This document shows, piece after piece, positions 25,349 through 34,341 of a DNA stretch of 64,000 bases (positions within the stretch are counted from its first letter, which is position 1; each line of letters starts with the position of its first letter). The stretch comes from Verrucomicrobiaceae bacterium. GTDB lineage: Bacteria; Verrucomicrobiota; Verrucomicrobiia; Verrucomicrobiales; Verrucomicrobiaceae. The notes beneath the pieces are model-generated. The model ran no database searches, had not been told where the DNA came from, and saw only the letters and a program-made list of their open reading frames with translations. A program made the translations under genes and the position numbers. Location of the stretch: NCBI GenBank assembly GCA_947458455.1, contig CANGYJ010000002.1, positions 124,001 to 188,000 on the forward strand, read 5' to 3'.

Positions 25349-26071
25349 ATGCAGTTCTACTTCCCCACCTCCCTGAACCTCGGCCAAGAGAACAGCGAAG
25401 GCTTCCATCAGGAGCTTCTCCGCGGTCTCACGCACAAGCTGAACAACCTCCTCGCCGTCATCCAAGGCTTCAGCAGCCTCATTTTGATGACGGAGGACCT
25501 CGATCCGAGCGTCACCGAAAACATGCAGCACATCCGCGAGGCCAGTGTGGGCGTGACGAACCTCAGCGAACGCATCCGTGCTGCGGGTGGCTGTGCCAAG
25601 CTGAGCCCGCAGGCGCTGAATTTGAACGAATACCTTGGCCTCATCGAAGGCAGCGTGATGGAGCCTTTCCAAAAGGCCGGCGTGCAGCTCGAGGCGGATG
25701 TGCAGCAGGGCCTCCCCGCGGCTTTGGTGGACCCGAGCAAGTTCAAGGAGCTGCTCGTGGAGCTGCTCAAAAACGCCGCCGAAGCCGCTCAGAAGGGCGG
25801 TGGCCGCTGTGCCCTGAAAATCTGCGGTCCAGGCGTCATCACTCCGGCCGATCAGCGCCGCGTGGACGTGCTCGTGAGCAACACCGGATCACAAATCGCC
25901 CCGGAGAAGATACAGGAGGTCTTCCGCCCTTTCCACGGTTCGAAAAACAGCAATCACCTCGGTCTCGGCCTCACCATCGCCGCCATGTTGGCCCACCAGA
26001 TGGGTATTCAGCTCGGCGTGGCTTCGGAGAACAACACGACGACCTTCTGGCTGAGCTGCCCCATGGCTTGA
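25349..26071 (+). CDS. Sensor-less histidine-kinase-like protein
   Basis: 240 residues. A dimerisation/phosphoacceptor-like helix (HQELLRGLTHKLNNLLAVIQGFSSLI, His near residue 28) is followed by a HATPase domain: N-box LLVELLKNAAEAA near 140, a degenerate G1 motif VSNTGSQI in place of DNG, and G2 GLGLTIAAMLA. No sensory or receiver domain is present and no regulator is adjacent. It may be a soluble kinase or a phosphotransfer scaffold. ATG at 25349 is preferred; an in-frame ATG at 25298 would add a Pro-rich leader. Confidence 0.75.
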   Translation: MQFYFPTSLNLGQENSEGFHQELLRGLTHKLNNLLAVIQGFSSLILMTEDLDPSVTENMQHIREASVGVTNLSERIRAAGGCAKLSPQALNLNEYLGLIEGSVMEPFQKAGVQLEADVQQGLPAALVDPSKFKELLVELLKNAAEAAQKGGGRCALKICGPGVITPADQRRVDVLVSNTGSQIAPEKIQEVFRPFHGSKNSNHLGLGLTIAAMLAHQMGIQLGVASENNTTTFWLSCPMA

Positions 26072-26214
26072 GCGAGGCTGCTTTGAGCAGATGGCGTGGC
26101 CTGAGTGTCAATCCCGCCTGATTTCTTCGCCATAATTTTGCGCCAATGCCGCGTTAGACGCCTCCGCGTCCGTCCCGGAACATGCGCGGCATTCATCTCT
26201 GGAGGCTTTCGCTT

Positions 26215-26967
26215 ATGAAATACTCGTCGCTCCTCACTCTCGCGGCCCTAGCCGCATTCACCGCCGCTGCGGCGGCAGATACCATCACCACGCTGCGTGG
26301 CAAAACCTTCCGCGACTGCAAAATCGCCCAGGTGCATCCCGATGGCATTTCCTTCACTCACCGCAGTGGTGCAGCAAAAATCCTCTTCACCGATCTACCA
26401 GCCTCCCTGCGCTCGAAGTATGGTTACGACCGCAAAAAGGCCGATGCGTATGCGAAGAAGATCGTCGAGGCACGGAAGGAACGGGAGAAGCGCACTCAGG
26501 AGTATCTCGCTCGTGAGCAGGAGGCCATCGAGGCCGCGAATTTCGTGAACACCATGCGCACGATGCAGGCGCAGACGCAGATGATGCTCGATCAGTCGAG
26601 GGGTTATCCGAACTATGGACCCGCCATCTTTAACGGCGTGGCGGTGAACCCGATCCACGGCCCCGCCGTGAACGGTCACGGCTACCGCCTGCGCTCCTGG
26701 GATGGCGTCGGCATCGCGCCGCTGGTGCCCGGCAGCGGCGGCCTCTACGTCCCACCGAGCGGTGGCTATGCCTTTTACCCGCCGGTTTATCCGTCACTCG
26801 GCTACGCCCGGCCCGGCTATCAGATCAACGGCAGCTTCAACCTCGGGCGCAATGTCCGCGTCGGTGTAGGGCTTGGGCATGTCCCCGGCATCGGGCCGAA
26901 TTTCGTCGCACCACCTGCGCCGATGATCAGCTCGCCCGGCAGTGCCACGATCACCATTGGTCGGTGA
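26215..26967 (+). CDS. Exported protein with Gly/Pro/Tyr-rich C-terminus
   Basis: 250 residues. A signal peptide is followed by a small beta domain (TLRGKTFRDCKIAQVHPDGISFTHRSGAAKILFTDLP) seen in many Verrucomicrobia exported proteins, a charged coiled region (KKADAYAKKIVEARKEREKRTQEYLAREQEAIEAA), and a low-complexity Gly/Pro/Tyr half. GGAGG at 26201-26205 sits nine bases before ATG 26215 and fixes the start. Function is unknown; an envelope role is likely. Confidence 0.78.
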   Translation: MKYSSLLTLAALAAFTAAAAADTITTLRGKTFRDCKIAQVHPDGISFTHRSGAAKILFTDLPASLRSKYGYDRKKADAYAKKIVEARKEREKRTQEYLAREQEAIEAANFVNTMRTMQAQTQMMLDQSRGYPNYGPAIFNGVAVNPIHGPAVNGHGYRLRSWDGVGIAPLVPGSGGLYVPPSGGYAFYPPVYPSLGYARPGYQINGSFNLGRNVRVGVGLGHVPGIGPNFVAPPAPMISSPGSATITIGR

Positions 26968-26983
26968 TCGCGGAGACAGTGGA

Positions 26984-28558
26984 TCAATGCGCCGTCGCTT
27001 TCTCCGAGCCGAGGCCGGTGTGAGCACGCACCCTGAGTTCGGCAAATTTGGCTTCGGCCTCAAGATCGCGAGCGGTGAGCAGAGTGCCGAGCCAAGCTGC
27101 CAGAAAGCCGAGCGGGATGCTCACGATGCCTGGGTTTTCGAGTGGGAAGAGGGCCCCGGCCTTGCCGAACATGCCATTCGGACTCAGCAGGATCAGCACG
27201 ATGGAGGAGACGAGGCCCACGCTGAGGCCGCAGACGGCCCCGGTGGTATTGAAGCGCTTCCAGAACACGCTTAGCACGATCACCGGCAGGTTCGCCGAGG
27301 CGGCGACGGCGAAGGCGAGACCGACGAGGAAGGCCGCGTTCACGCTGGGGCCGAGGTAGATGGCGATGCCGATGCTCACTGCGCCCACGCAGAAGGCGGT
27401 GATGCGGGCCACCTTCACTTCCTGGCCGGGGCGGTTTTCTTTGCCGTGATGGAGCACGTTCGAGTAAAAATCATGCGCAAAGCTGGCGCTGGCACTCATC
27501 GTGAGACCGGCGACGACCGCGAGGATCGTCGCGAAGGCCACCGCGCTGATGAAGGCAAAGAACAGCTCGCCACCGAGCACTTGAGCCAGAATCGGAGCCA
27601 CCATGTTCGTATCCGGTTTGCCATCCACCGTGGTGATGAGGGCTTTCTTGAGGATCGTGGCGGCTCCAAAGCCGAAGAACGTCGTCATGATGTAGAAGAG
27701 GCCGATGATCGCCATCGCCCACACCACGCTGGAGCGGGCGGTTTTCGCATCCGGCACGGTGTAAAAGCGCACGAGGATGTGTGGCAGGCCAGCCGTGCCC
27801 AGCACGAGACCCAAACCAAGTGAGACCAGATCCAGCGGTCCCCACGGACCCGCCACGGCGACGCCGTATTTGAGGCCGGGTTCGAGCAGGTTTTTCGGCT
27901 CGGCGGTGCCGGCGTAGTCGGCTTTGGAGACGGCCTCAAAGAACGCCGTGAAGCTGTAGTGGTGAAATTTGAGCACCAGATAGCTCAGCAGCATGGCACC
28001 AGCCATCAGCAGCAGCGCCTTGATGATCTGCACCCACGTCGTCGCCAGCATGCCGCCAAAGACGACATACACCAGCATCAGCAAACCCACACCGATCACC
28101 GCCGGGGCGAAATCGAGGCCGATGAGACGCTTGATGATCACCCCTGCGCCCACCATCTGGGCGATCATGTAGAAGGTGGAGACGGTGAGCGTGCTCAGCG
28201 AGGCCAGCGCCCGCACCGGGCGGGGTTTGAGACGGTAGGCCAGCAGATCGGCCATGGTGTATTTGCCCGCATTGCGAAGCGGCTCGGCCACGACGAGCAA
28301 AACCGTGATGTAAGCCACGAGGAAGCCCACCGAGTACATGAAGCCATCGTAGCCGCTGAAGCAGATCATGCCGGAGATGCCGAGGAAACTGGCTGCGCTC
28401 ATGTAATCACCCGCCACCGCGAGGCCATTCTGCCAGCCGGTGATGCTGCGCCCAGCGGCGAAGTAGGCGCTGGCACCGGTGTTTTTCTTGGCTGCCCAGA
28501 AGGTGATGAGCAGCGTGAGCGCCACGAAGGCGAGGAACATGATGAGAGGGACGGACAT
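26984..28558 (-). CDS. actP: Sodium:solute symporter, acetate permease type
   Basis: 524 residues with about 13 membrane helices. The SSS family is clear from YFAAGRSITGWQNGLAVAGDYMSAASFLG near residue 32, GGMLATTWVQIIKALLLM, and SAVAFATILAVVAGLTMSASASFAHDFY. Together with the upstream DUF485 partner this matches the YjcG/ActP acetate-glycolate permease pair. The 51-bp gap to the DUF485 gene is filled by a heptad repeat tract rather than an obvious ribosome site. Confidence 0.88.
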   Translation of the reverse strand: MSVPLIMFLAFVALTLLITFWAAKKNTGASAYFAAGRSITGWQNGLAVAGDYMSAASFLGISGMICFSGYDGFMYSVGFLVAYITVLLVVAEPLRNAGKYTMADLLAYRLKPRPVRALASLSTLTVSTFYMIAQMVGAGVIIKRLIGLDFAPAVIGVGLLMLVYVVFGGMLATTWVQIIKALLLMAGAMLLSYLVLKFHHYSFTAFFEAVSKADYAGTAEPKNLLEPGLKYGVAVAGPWGPLDLVSLGLGLVLGTAGLPHILVRFYTVPDAKTARSSVVWAMAIIGLFYIMTTFFGFGAATILKKALITTVDGKPDTNMVAPILAQVLGGELFFAFISAVAFATILAVVAGLTMSASASFAHDFYSNVLHHGKENRPGQEVKVARITAFCVGAVSIGIAIYLGPSVNAAFLVGLAFAVAASANLPVIVLSVFWKRFNTTGAVCGLSVGLVSSIVLILLSPNGMFGKAGALFPLENPGIVSIPLGFLAAWLGTLLTARDLEAEAKFAELRVRAHTGLGSEKATAH

Positions 28559-28566
28559 GGGAGGAG

Positions 28567-28611
28567 AAAGGAACGAGTGACGAAATCAGAAGGACGAACG
28601 AAGAGCGGATC
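28567..28611. repeat. Heptad-phased TCGTNNN tract between DUF485 and actP
   Basis: On the minus strand the gap reads as TCTTCGT, TCGTCCT, TCTGATT, TCGTCAC, TCGTTCC. It resembles the tract inside the dehydrogenase at 200-323. Confidence 0.6.
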
Positions 28612-28915
28612 AATGCCCGTGGATGATGGCGGCGGCTTCTTTGTCCCATTTCGCGGCCACGCGGACGTAGATGAAGGCCACGATCCAGGCCATGAAGAAC
28701 TGCGAGAGAGCGAAGACGTAGGCGATGTTCACCTTGCCCCAGACCTGCTTCTTCATCAGATCCGGCCAGTAGCCGACGAGAATTGGCAGAGCGAGGTAGT
28801 AGGCGAGGAAGAAGATCGTGGCGGTCACGATGAACTTCGCCTTGCGTCCCAAAAGGCTTCGGAAGGCGGGTTTGGCCTCGATTTCGGCCCAGTTCACGTT
28901 GGATTTTTCGGTCAT
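28610..28915 (-). CDS. DUF485 membrane protein (YjcH-like), partner of the acetate permease
   Basis: 101 residues with two membrane helices (FIVTATIFFLAYYLALPILVG and VNIAYVFALSQFFMAWIVAFIYV), preceded by KPAFRSLLGRKAKF, the DUF485 start block. YjcH-type proteins are encoded just before ActP in many bacteria. ATG at 28915 gives the family-like length; the frame upstream has no support. Confidence 0.88.
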   Translation of the reverse strand: MTEKSNVNWAEIEAKPAFRSLLGRKAKFIVTATIFFLAYYLALPILVGYWPDLMKKQVWGKVNIAYVFALSQFFMAWIVAFIYVRVAAKWDKEAAAIIHGH

Positions 28916-29015
28916 AAGGGGCGCGAGGTTAGGGACTCGGCCCCGGTTTGGCAAGGGAAGGTTCACCGGGCGGCCCGCATTGACTTTCGAGACGGCGGCG
29001 GCAGCCTCGCGGCGC

Positions 29016-29534
29016 ATGCTCCGCCTCGTTTTGATTCTTCTCGCCCTCGGATTCACCTCCGCAGGCTTGCAGGCGCATTCGATTCACCAATCGAGCGGTG
29101 AGATGGAATGGAACGCAGCCACGCAGAAGCTCGAAGTGAGCCTCACGCTCTTCGTGAACGACCTCGAACTGGCCCTCATCCGCCACACCGAGCGGGAGCT
29201 GCGCTTCGAGAAGACGCCGCCGGAGGTGCTCGATGCGCAGATCCGCCAGTATCTGGCGAAGACCTTCGTTGTCAGCACGGCGGCTGATCAAAAAGCCGAG
29301 CTGACTTGGGTCGGGCGTGAACTGGATGCGGACACTCAAAAGAGCGACGAACCGACGGTGACGCTCTTTTTCGAACTCAGCCTACCCGAGGGCCTGAAAG
29401 GCTCCACGCTGCACATGACGCTCTTCACGGAGCTTTTCGCCGATCAGCTTCATCTGATGACTTTCCGCCGTGGTGAGCAGAAGACTTCATGGCAGTTCAA
29501 GAAGGGTGATGGAGCGAAAAAGCTCGATGACTAG
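29016..29534 (+). CDS. Exported DUF6702-like protein
   Basis: 172 residues with a signal peptide ending near LQAHS. The mature part HSIHQSSGEMEWNAATQKLEVSLTLFVNDLELAL matches the DUF6702 pattern (H-x3-S-x-x-E-hydrophobic, then a strand and DDLE) found in secreted proteins of Bacteroidetes and PVC bacteria. The rest is beta-rich and ends in a charged tail. Function is unknown. It is convergent with the isomerase gene and overlaps it by four bases. Confidence 0.72.
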   Translation: MLRLVLILLALGFTSAGLQAHSIHQSSGEMEWNAATQKLEVSLTLFVNDLELALIRHTERELRFEKTPPEVLDAQIRQYLAKTFVVSTAADQKAELTWVGRELDADTQKSDEPTVTLFFELSLPEGLKGSTLHMTLFTELFADQLHLMTFRRGEQKTSWQFKKGDGAKKLDD

Positions 29535-30445
29535 CCAAAGTAGGGTGCCAGCACATTGCGGGCGACTTTGAGAGCCTTCATGCGGCCTTCGAGCGTTTTG
29601 CCGAAGGTATCGTCTTCCACCTCGATGCACACGGGGCCGTCGTAGCCTGTGCGCATGAGCGCGGCCATGAACTTGGCCCAATCGATCTCGCCATACCCAG
29701 GGATGCGCGGCTGGTGCCAGCGCAGCGGGAAATCAAAGCGGCCCACCTCGTTCAAAGCGGCGCGGTCGATCTTCACATCTTTGGCGTGGAGGTGGAAGAG
29801 CTTGGATTTGAACTCCGCTAGCGGGCTGAGCGGGTCCATATCTTGAAGGATGAAGTGGCTGGGGTCGTAGTTGAGGCCGAAATTGGGCGAGTCGATGTCG
29901 CTGAAAGCCCGGCGCCAGATGGCCGGGGTGGTGAGCAGGTTCTTGCCGCCGGGCCATTCGTCCCGCGTGAAGGACATGGGGCAGTTCTCGATGCCGATTT
30001 TCACACCATGATCCTCCGCGAGGGCGATGAGCGGCTTCCACGTTTTCAAAAAGCGCGGCCAGTTCTCATCGACGGATTGGGTCCAGTCACGACCGACAAA
30101 GCCATTCACATTCGCCAGCCCCAGCTTCGGTGCCGCGGTGATGACCTTCTTGAAATGCGCCACCGCCACGCGGGCGGTTTCCGGGTCTGGATCGAGCATG
30201 TTCGGGTAGTAACCGAGGGCGCTGAGGCCCACGCCTTGGTCCTGGCACTTCGCCAGGATGTCCTCCGCTTTCGTTTGGGTGAGCGTGGTCACATCAATGT
30301 GCGTGACACCCGCGTATTTGCGCTCCGCCCGGCCTACTGGCCAGCACATGACCTCGATGACGGGGAGGTTTTCATGCCGAGCAAAGGCGAGGACTTCCTC
30401 CAGCGAGAGCTCGGGAAGGATGGCGGTGACGAAGCCGAGTTTCAT
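29531..30445 (-). CDS. Sugar phosphate isomerase/epimerase family TIM barrel
   Basis: 304 residues of the xylose-isomerase-like AP endonuclease 2 superfamily. Metal-ligand blocks are visible: VIEVMCWP (Glu), KIGIENCPM (Glu), NYDPSHF (Asp, His), FHLHAKD (His), and CIEVEDDTF (Glu). ATG at 30445 gives MKLGFVTAILPELS, a normal strand-one start. It is divergent from a LysR-type regulator gene 137 bp away, which is a likely controller. The substrate is not known. Confidence 0.88.
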   Translation of the reverse strand: MKLGFVTAILPELSLEEVLAFARHENLPVIEVMCWPVGRAERKYAGVTHIDVTTLTQTKAEDILAKCQDQGVGLSALGYYPNMLDPDPETARVAVAHFKKVITAAPKLGLANVNGFVGRDWTQSVDENWPRFLKTWKPLIALAEDHGVKIGIENCPMSFTRDEWPGGKNLLTTPAIWRRAFSDIDSPNFGLNYDPSHFILQDMDPLSPLAEFKSKLFHLHAKDVKIDRAALNEVGRFDFPLRWHQPRIPGYGEIDWAKFMAALMRTGYDGPVCIEVEDDTFGKTLEGRMKALKVARNVLAPYFG

Positions 30446-30582
30446 AAGGCTGCGTCTATACCTGCGTCGTGCGGTGGCAGGCAAGGTGATCTTGCGATGA
30501 ATGCCAAAAGCCCTCGCAGACAGGTTGCTCGCGGCGGCATGAAGGCTACTCGTTGCACCGCCGCAACCGACGGGTCCCGCCC

Positions 30583-31530
30583 ATGAGCGAAAAACACTCT
30601 CCTGCCTTCAAAGAGCCGCGTATTCAGCAGTTCCGCGCTCTCATCCACATCGCTCGTCATGGCAGCTTTGTGAATGCCGGCGATGCCGCTGGCATGGCCC
30701 GCTCCTCCATCTGGCGGCAGATCCGGGCGCTGGAGCGGGACACGGACGGCAAGCTCATTGAGGTGCAGGGCCGTAAGGTGCGCCTCACGCCGGATGGGGC
30801 CCTGCTCGCTGAAATCGTGGAGCCGATGATCGAGGATTTTGAAAAGGTGATCCCGGAGTTTTCACGGCGGAAGGATGAGGCACACCGCACCCTGCGCATC
30901 GCCGCGCCGCCGCAGGTGCTCGCTCATGAGCTGCCGCATGCCCTTGGCGAGATGCGTCGCCGCCATCCGGATGTGCGCATCGTGATCACCAGCGTCACCT
31001 CCGGCACCGCCATTGAGCAGCTCGTGCAGGACGAGGCGGATGTGGCGCTCGTCGGCCACATGGATCGGCTCAGTGACGAGGCGGGTAAACTGCACGCTGT
31101 GCCGATGACCACCTTTCCCATCGTGGCGCTGCTGCCGCCGAAGCATCCGCTCATCAAAAAGAAGCGGCTCACGCTGCGTGATCTCGTCTCCGAGCCTCTG
31201 CTCCTGCCACCGCAGCGCTCGAGCTCTCGCCCGCAGATCGACGCCGTCTTTTCTCGCCATGGGCTGCTCTCGGAACTCAACGTCACGCTCGAGGCAAACG
31301 TCTTCAACGTCGTCCTCCCCTACGTGGCCCTCGGTTTTGGCACCGCCATCCTCGGTGCCAGCCGGAACTACATGGAAGGCGAACTCAAAAGCATGGCCAA
31401 ACGTGGTGAAATTGGCCTCAGCGATGTGTCTCATCTCTTCGGCGATGAAAAAGTCTTCTTCCTCAGCCGCCGCACCCGCGTTCGCCAGCCACACATCGAT
31501 GAGTTGCGGCGTTTGTTGTGCGGACGTTGA
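30583..31530 (+). CDS. LysR-family transcriptional regulator
   Basis: 315 residues. The N-terminal winged helix is clear: IQQFRALIHIARHGSFVNAGDAAGMARSSIWRQIRALERD near residues 14-53, then the linker helix, then a periplasmic-binding-like effector domain (DVALVGHMDRL, PPKHPLIKKKRLTLRDLVSEPLLLPP). The layout is like CysB/Cbl relatives. It is divergent from the isomerase gene and upstream of the nitrilase gene. Confidence 0.9.
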   Translation: MSEKHSPAFKEPRIQQFRALIHIARHGSFVNAGDAAGMARSSIWRQIRALERDTDGKLIEVQGRKVRLTPDGALLAEIVEPMIEDFEKVIPEFSRRKDEAHRTLRIAAPPQVLAHELPHALGEMRRRHPDVRIVITSVTSGTAIEQLVQDEADVALVGHMDRLSDEAGKLHAVPMTTFPIVALLPPKHPLIKKKRLTLRDLVSEPLLLPPQRSSSRPQIDAVFSRHGLLSELNVTLEANVFNVVLPYVALGFGTAILGASRNYMEGELKSMAKRGEIGLSDVSHLFGDEKVFFLSRRTRVRQPHIDELRRLLCGR

Positions 31531-31573
31531 GCGTCATTGCCCAATGACATCTTGATCCACTCACCCCATAACC

Positions 31574-32878
31574 ATGAAACTCTTCCTCTACCTGCTCAGC
31601 GCCGCCGCTCTCCACGCTGCTGATTTTCACGGTTGGACTGCCGAGAGTCCACGCGATGAAATCCGCCCGCAGTTCAGCAGTGGTGCGGAAAACACGCTCA
31701 CCATCACCCACGATCCGCGTGAAGGTCTCGATGGCTGGTTTCAAAAGAGCTTCGTGGTGAAGGGCGGCACGTTTTATCGCTTCCAGGTGCAGCGGAAGAC
31801 CACCGGCATCGCCAACCTGCGCCAGAGCTGCCTTGTGCGCCTTCTTTGGCAGGATGCCAATGGCCAAGGCGTGAAGCTCGATGCCGCGCCTGAGTATCTC
31901 AACCCCGGCCTGCCCATGCCCAGTGCCGAGCCCGAGTATCCCACCGATGGCTCCACCGATGCCGAAGGCTGGACGAGCGTGACCGGCGTGTATCGGGTGC
32001 CCTCGAAAGCCACCCAAGCCATCGTCGAGCTGCATTTACAGTGGGCACCGGGAGGCCGCGTCGAGTGGCATGGAGCCGATCTCGCGCCCACCGAGGCTCC
32101 CGCACCGCGCAAAGTGCGCCTCGCCACGGTGCATCACAAACCAAGCGGCAAATCCCCACGTGAAAACTGCGCTGAGTTTGCCCCGCTCATCGCCGAAGCC
32201 GCGGAGAAGCATGCCGACCTCGTCGTGCTCGGCGAGACCATCCCCAGTGCGAGTTTAAAGGCGAAACCAGAGGAGATTGCCGAGTCCATCCCCGGCCCTT
32301 CGACCTCGTATTTCGCTGAACTTGCCAAGCAGCACCGCCTTCACCTCGTGCTCAGCCTTTACGAGCGTGAGGCCCACCTCATCTACAACTCCGCCGTGCT
32401 CCTCGGCCCCGATGGCTCGCTCATCGGCAAGTATCGCAAAGTCTCCCTCCCGCCTGGCGAGGCCGCGAAAGGCATCTCACCTGGCAAGGACTATCCCGTC
32501 TTCGACACCGCCTTTGGCAAAGTCGGTCTCATGGTTTGCTACGACGGCTTCTTCCCCGAGGTGGCCCGTGAACTCACCAAGAATGGCGCGGAAGTGATCG
32601 CCTGGCCCGTTTGGGGCTGTAATCCGCTGCTCGCTCAGGCTCGTGCGTGTGAAAACCACGTCTTCGTCGTCAGCAGCACCTTCATGAAGCCCGAGGATGG
32701 CTGGATGTACTCGGCCATCTACGATCAAGGAGGCCGTCCGCTCACTCGCGGTGAGAAATGGGGCACCGTGGCCATCACCGAAGTCGATCTGAGCCAGCCC
32801 TACTACGGCCCTTACAACCTCGGAGACTTCCATTCCATGATCGCCCGGCATCGTCCGCCAGTGCCAGCAGAGAAATAA
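31574..32878 (+). CDS. Exported carbon-nitrogen hydrolase with N-terminal beta domain
   Basis: 434 residues. A signal peptide precedes a 170-residue beta-rich domain like a carbohydrate-binding module (FYRFQVQRKTT, GWTSVTGVYRVPSKATQAIVELHLQW). The nitrilase-superfamily domain starts at KVRLATVHHKP and has the full triad: Glu in VVLGETIP, Lys in KYRKVSLPPGE and Cys in MVCYDGFFPEVA. It hydrolyses an amide or nitrile outside the cytoplasm, perhaps an N-acyl sugar. It lies upstream of a sulfatase on the same strand. Confidence 0.88.
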   Translation: MKLFLYLLSAAALHAADFHGWTAESPRDEIRPQFSSGAENTLTITHDPREGLDGWFQKSFVVKGGTFYRFQVQRKTTGIANLRQSCLVRLLWQDANGQGVKLDAAPEYLNPGLPMPSAEPEYPTDGSTDAEGWTSVTGVYRVPSKATQAIVELHLQWAPGGRVEWHGADLAPTEAPAPRKVRLATVHHKPSGKSPRENCAEFAPLIAEAAEKHADLVVLGETIPSASLKAKPEEIAESIPGPSTSYFAELAKQHRLHLVLSLYEREAHLIYNSAVLLGPDGSLIGKYRKVSLPPGEAAKGISPGKDYPVFDTAFGKVGLMVCYDGFFPEVARELTKNGAEVIAWPVWGCNPLLAQARACENHVFVVSSTFMKPEDGWMYSAIYDQGGRPLTRGEKWGTVAITEVDLSQPYYGPYNLGDFHSMIARHRPPVPAEK

Positions 32879-32925
32879 AGCATCACGCAGATGCCTGTGC
32901 AATGCGGCTGCAGCCAGTGCGTTTC

Positions 32926-34338
32926 ATGCGCATGCTTCGAGTGCTTTTCATCCTTCTCTTCGCCCTTTGCTCTTCGCTTTACGCGGCGCAGCCAAACCTC
33001 GTCATGGTCTTCATCGACGACATGGGCTGGGGAGACTTCTCCTGCTTTGGAAATCAGGACGCGAAGACGCCGAATATAGACCGCCTCGCGACGGAAGGGA
33101 TTCGCTTCGAGCAGTTTCATGTGAACTCGCCCATCTGCTCGCCGTCGAGGTGTGCGCTGACGACCGGGCAGTATCCACAGCGCTGGCGCATCCATTCCTA
33201 CCTCAACAACCGGGCAGACAACGAGCGACGCGGCTGTGCCCAGTGGCTCGATCCGAAGGCCCCCACGCTCGCCCGCCTGCTTCAGCAGAGCGGCTATGCC
33301 ACCGGCCACTTCGGCAAATGGCATCTCGGAGGTCAGCGGGATGTGGATGATGCCCCGCCGATCACCGCGTATGGCTTTGATGAGTCACTCACGAACTTCG
33401 AAGGCATGGGCGCGAAGCTTTTGCCCATGACGATGAAGCCCGGCGATGCGGAACCCGGCAAAATCTGGGCCGATGCCGAGCGCCTCGGCCAGCCAGTGAC
33501 GTGGATGCAGCGCTCCAAAATCACCACCGGCTTCATCGCCGCCGCGATCCCGTTCATCGACAAAGCCACGAAGGCAAACAAGCCCTTCTTCGTCAATCTC
33601 TGGCCGGATGATGTCCATGGTCCCTGGTGGCCGCCGGTTGAAAAATGGGCTGCTGGCAAGCGTGGCCTCTACCTCTCCGTCTTGGAAGAAATGGACCGCC
33701 AGTTGGGCCGGCTCTTCGATCATCTGCGCTCCGATGCCGCTCTTCGTGACAACACGCTGCTGCTCATCTGCTCGGACAACGGCCCCGAGCCGGGTGCCGG
33801 TAGCGCAGGCCCCTTTCGCGGCTCGAAGACCACGCTTTATGAGGGTGGCACGCGTTCTCCGCTGATCGTTTGGGGCCCCGGTTGGGTCGAAAAAGCCAAG
33901 GCAGGCAGCGTGAATACCAAATCCATCTTCGCCGCTTTTGACCTCGCTCCCTCGCTGCTGTCCATCGCGGGCATTGAGGCCAAAGAAATCGCCTTTGATG
34001 GTGAAAACATCGCTCCGGCGCTGCTCGGCAAAAACGAGGTTTCACGCACAGCCCCCATCTTTTGGCGTCGCCCGCCGGATCGCAAGACGGTGAGTGAAAA
34101 GCTCACCGAACGCCTGCCGGATCTCGCCATGCGTGACGGGCACTGGAAGCTGCTTTGCGAGTATGACGGCACTCAACCGCAACTTTATGACCTCGCCAAC
34201 GATCGCGGAGAAACCACCAACCTCGCCGCGAAGCATGCCGACATCGTCGAGCGGATGTACAAAGCCTTGCTGGCATGGCATGCCTCCATGCCAGCAGACA
34301 ACGGACCCGCGCTGGGAGCCGTGAAAACGCCCAAGTGA
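32926..34338 (+). CDS. Secreted formylglycine-dependent sulfatase
   Basis: 470 residues. The signature CSPSRCALTTGQ starts at Cys71; metal ligands lie in VFIDDMGWGD and CSDNGPEPG; GHFGKWHLGG carries the conserved Lys and His. ATG at 32926 directly precedes a signal peptide (VLFILLFALCSSLYAA); an in-frame ATG at 32902 is possible. The signal peptide codons coincide with a heptad repeat (TTCGCCC, TTTGCTC, TTCGCTT). It probably works with the nitrilase upstream on a sulfated, acylated glycan. Confidence 0.92.
   Translation: MRMLRVLFILLFALCSSLYAAQPNLVMVFIDDMGWGDFSCFGNQDAKTPNIDRLATEGIRFEQFHVNSPICSPSRCALTTGQYPQRWRIHSYLNNRADNERRGCAQWLDPKAPTLARLLQQSGYATGHFGKWHLGGQRDVDDAPPITAYGFDESLTNFEGMGAKLLPMTMKPGDAEPGKIWADAERLGQPVTWMQRSKITTGFIAAAIPFIDKATKANKPFFVNLWPDDVHGPWWPPVEKWAAGKRGLYLSVLEEMDRQLGRLFDHLRSDAALRDNTLLLICSDNGPEPGAGSAGPFRGSKTTLYEGGTRSPLIVWGPGWVEKAKAGSVNTKSIFAAFDLAPSLLSIAGIEAKEIAFDGENIAPALLGKNEVSRTAPIFWRRPPDRKTVSEKLTERLPDLAMRDGHWKLLCEYDGTQPQLYDLANDRGETTNLAAKHADIVERMYKALLAWHASMPADNGPALGAVKTPK
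32952..32986. repeat. Heptad-phased tract in a sulfatase signal-peptide region
   Basis: Units TTCGCCC, TTTGCTC, TTCGCTT and TACGCGG occur in phase at 32959-32986 and code part of the signal peptide. Nearly the same units occur in the tract at 40742-40769. Confidence 0.45.
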
Positions 34339-34341
34339 ACT

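Noticed and set aside
30862-31494. 210-residue frame antisense to the LysR gene
   Set aside because: Shadow frame; the LysR protein has a complete winged helix and effector domain.
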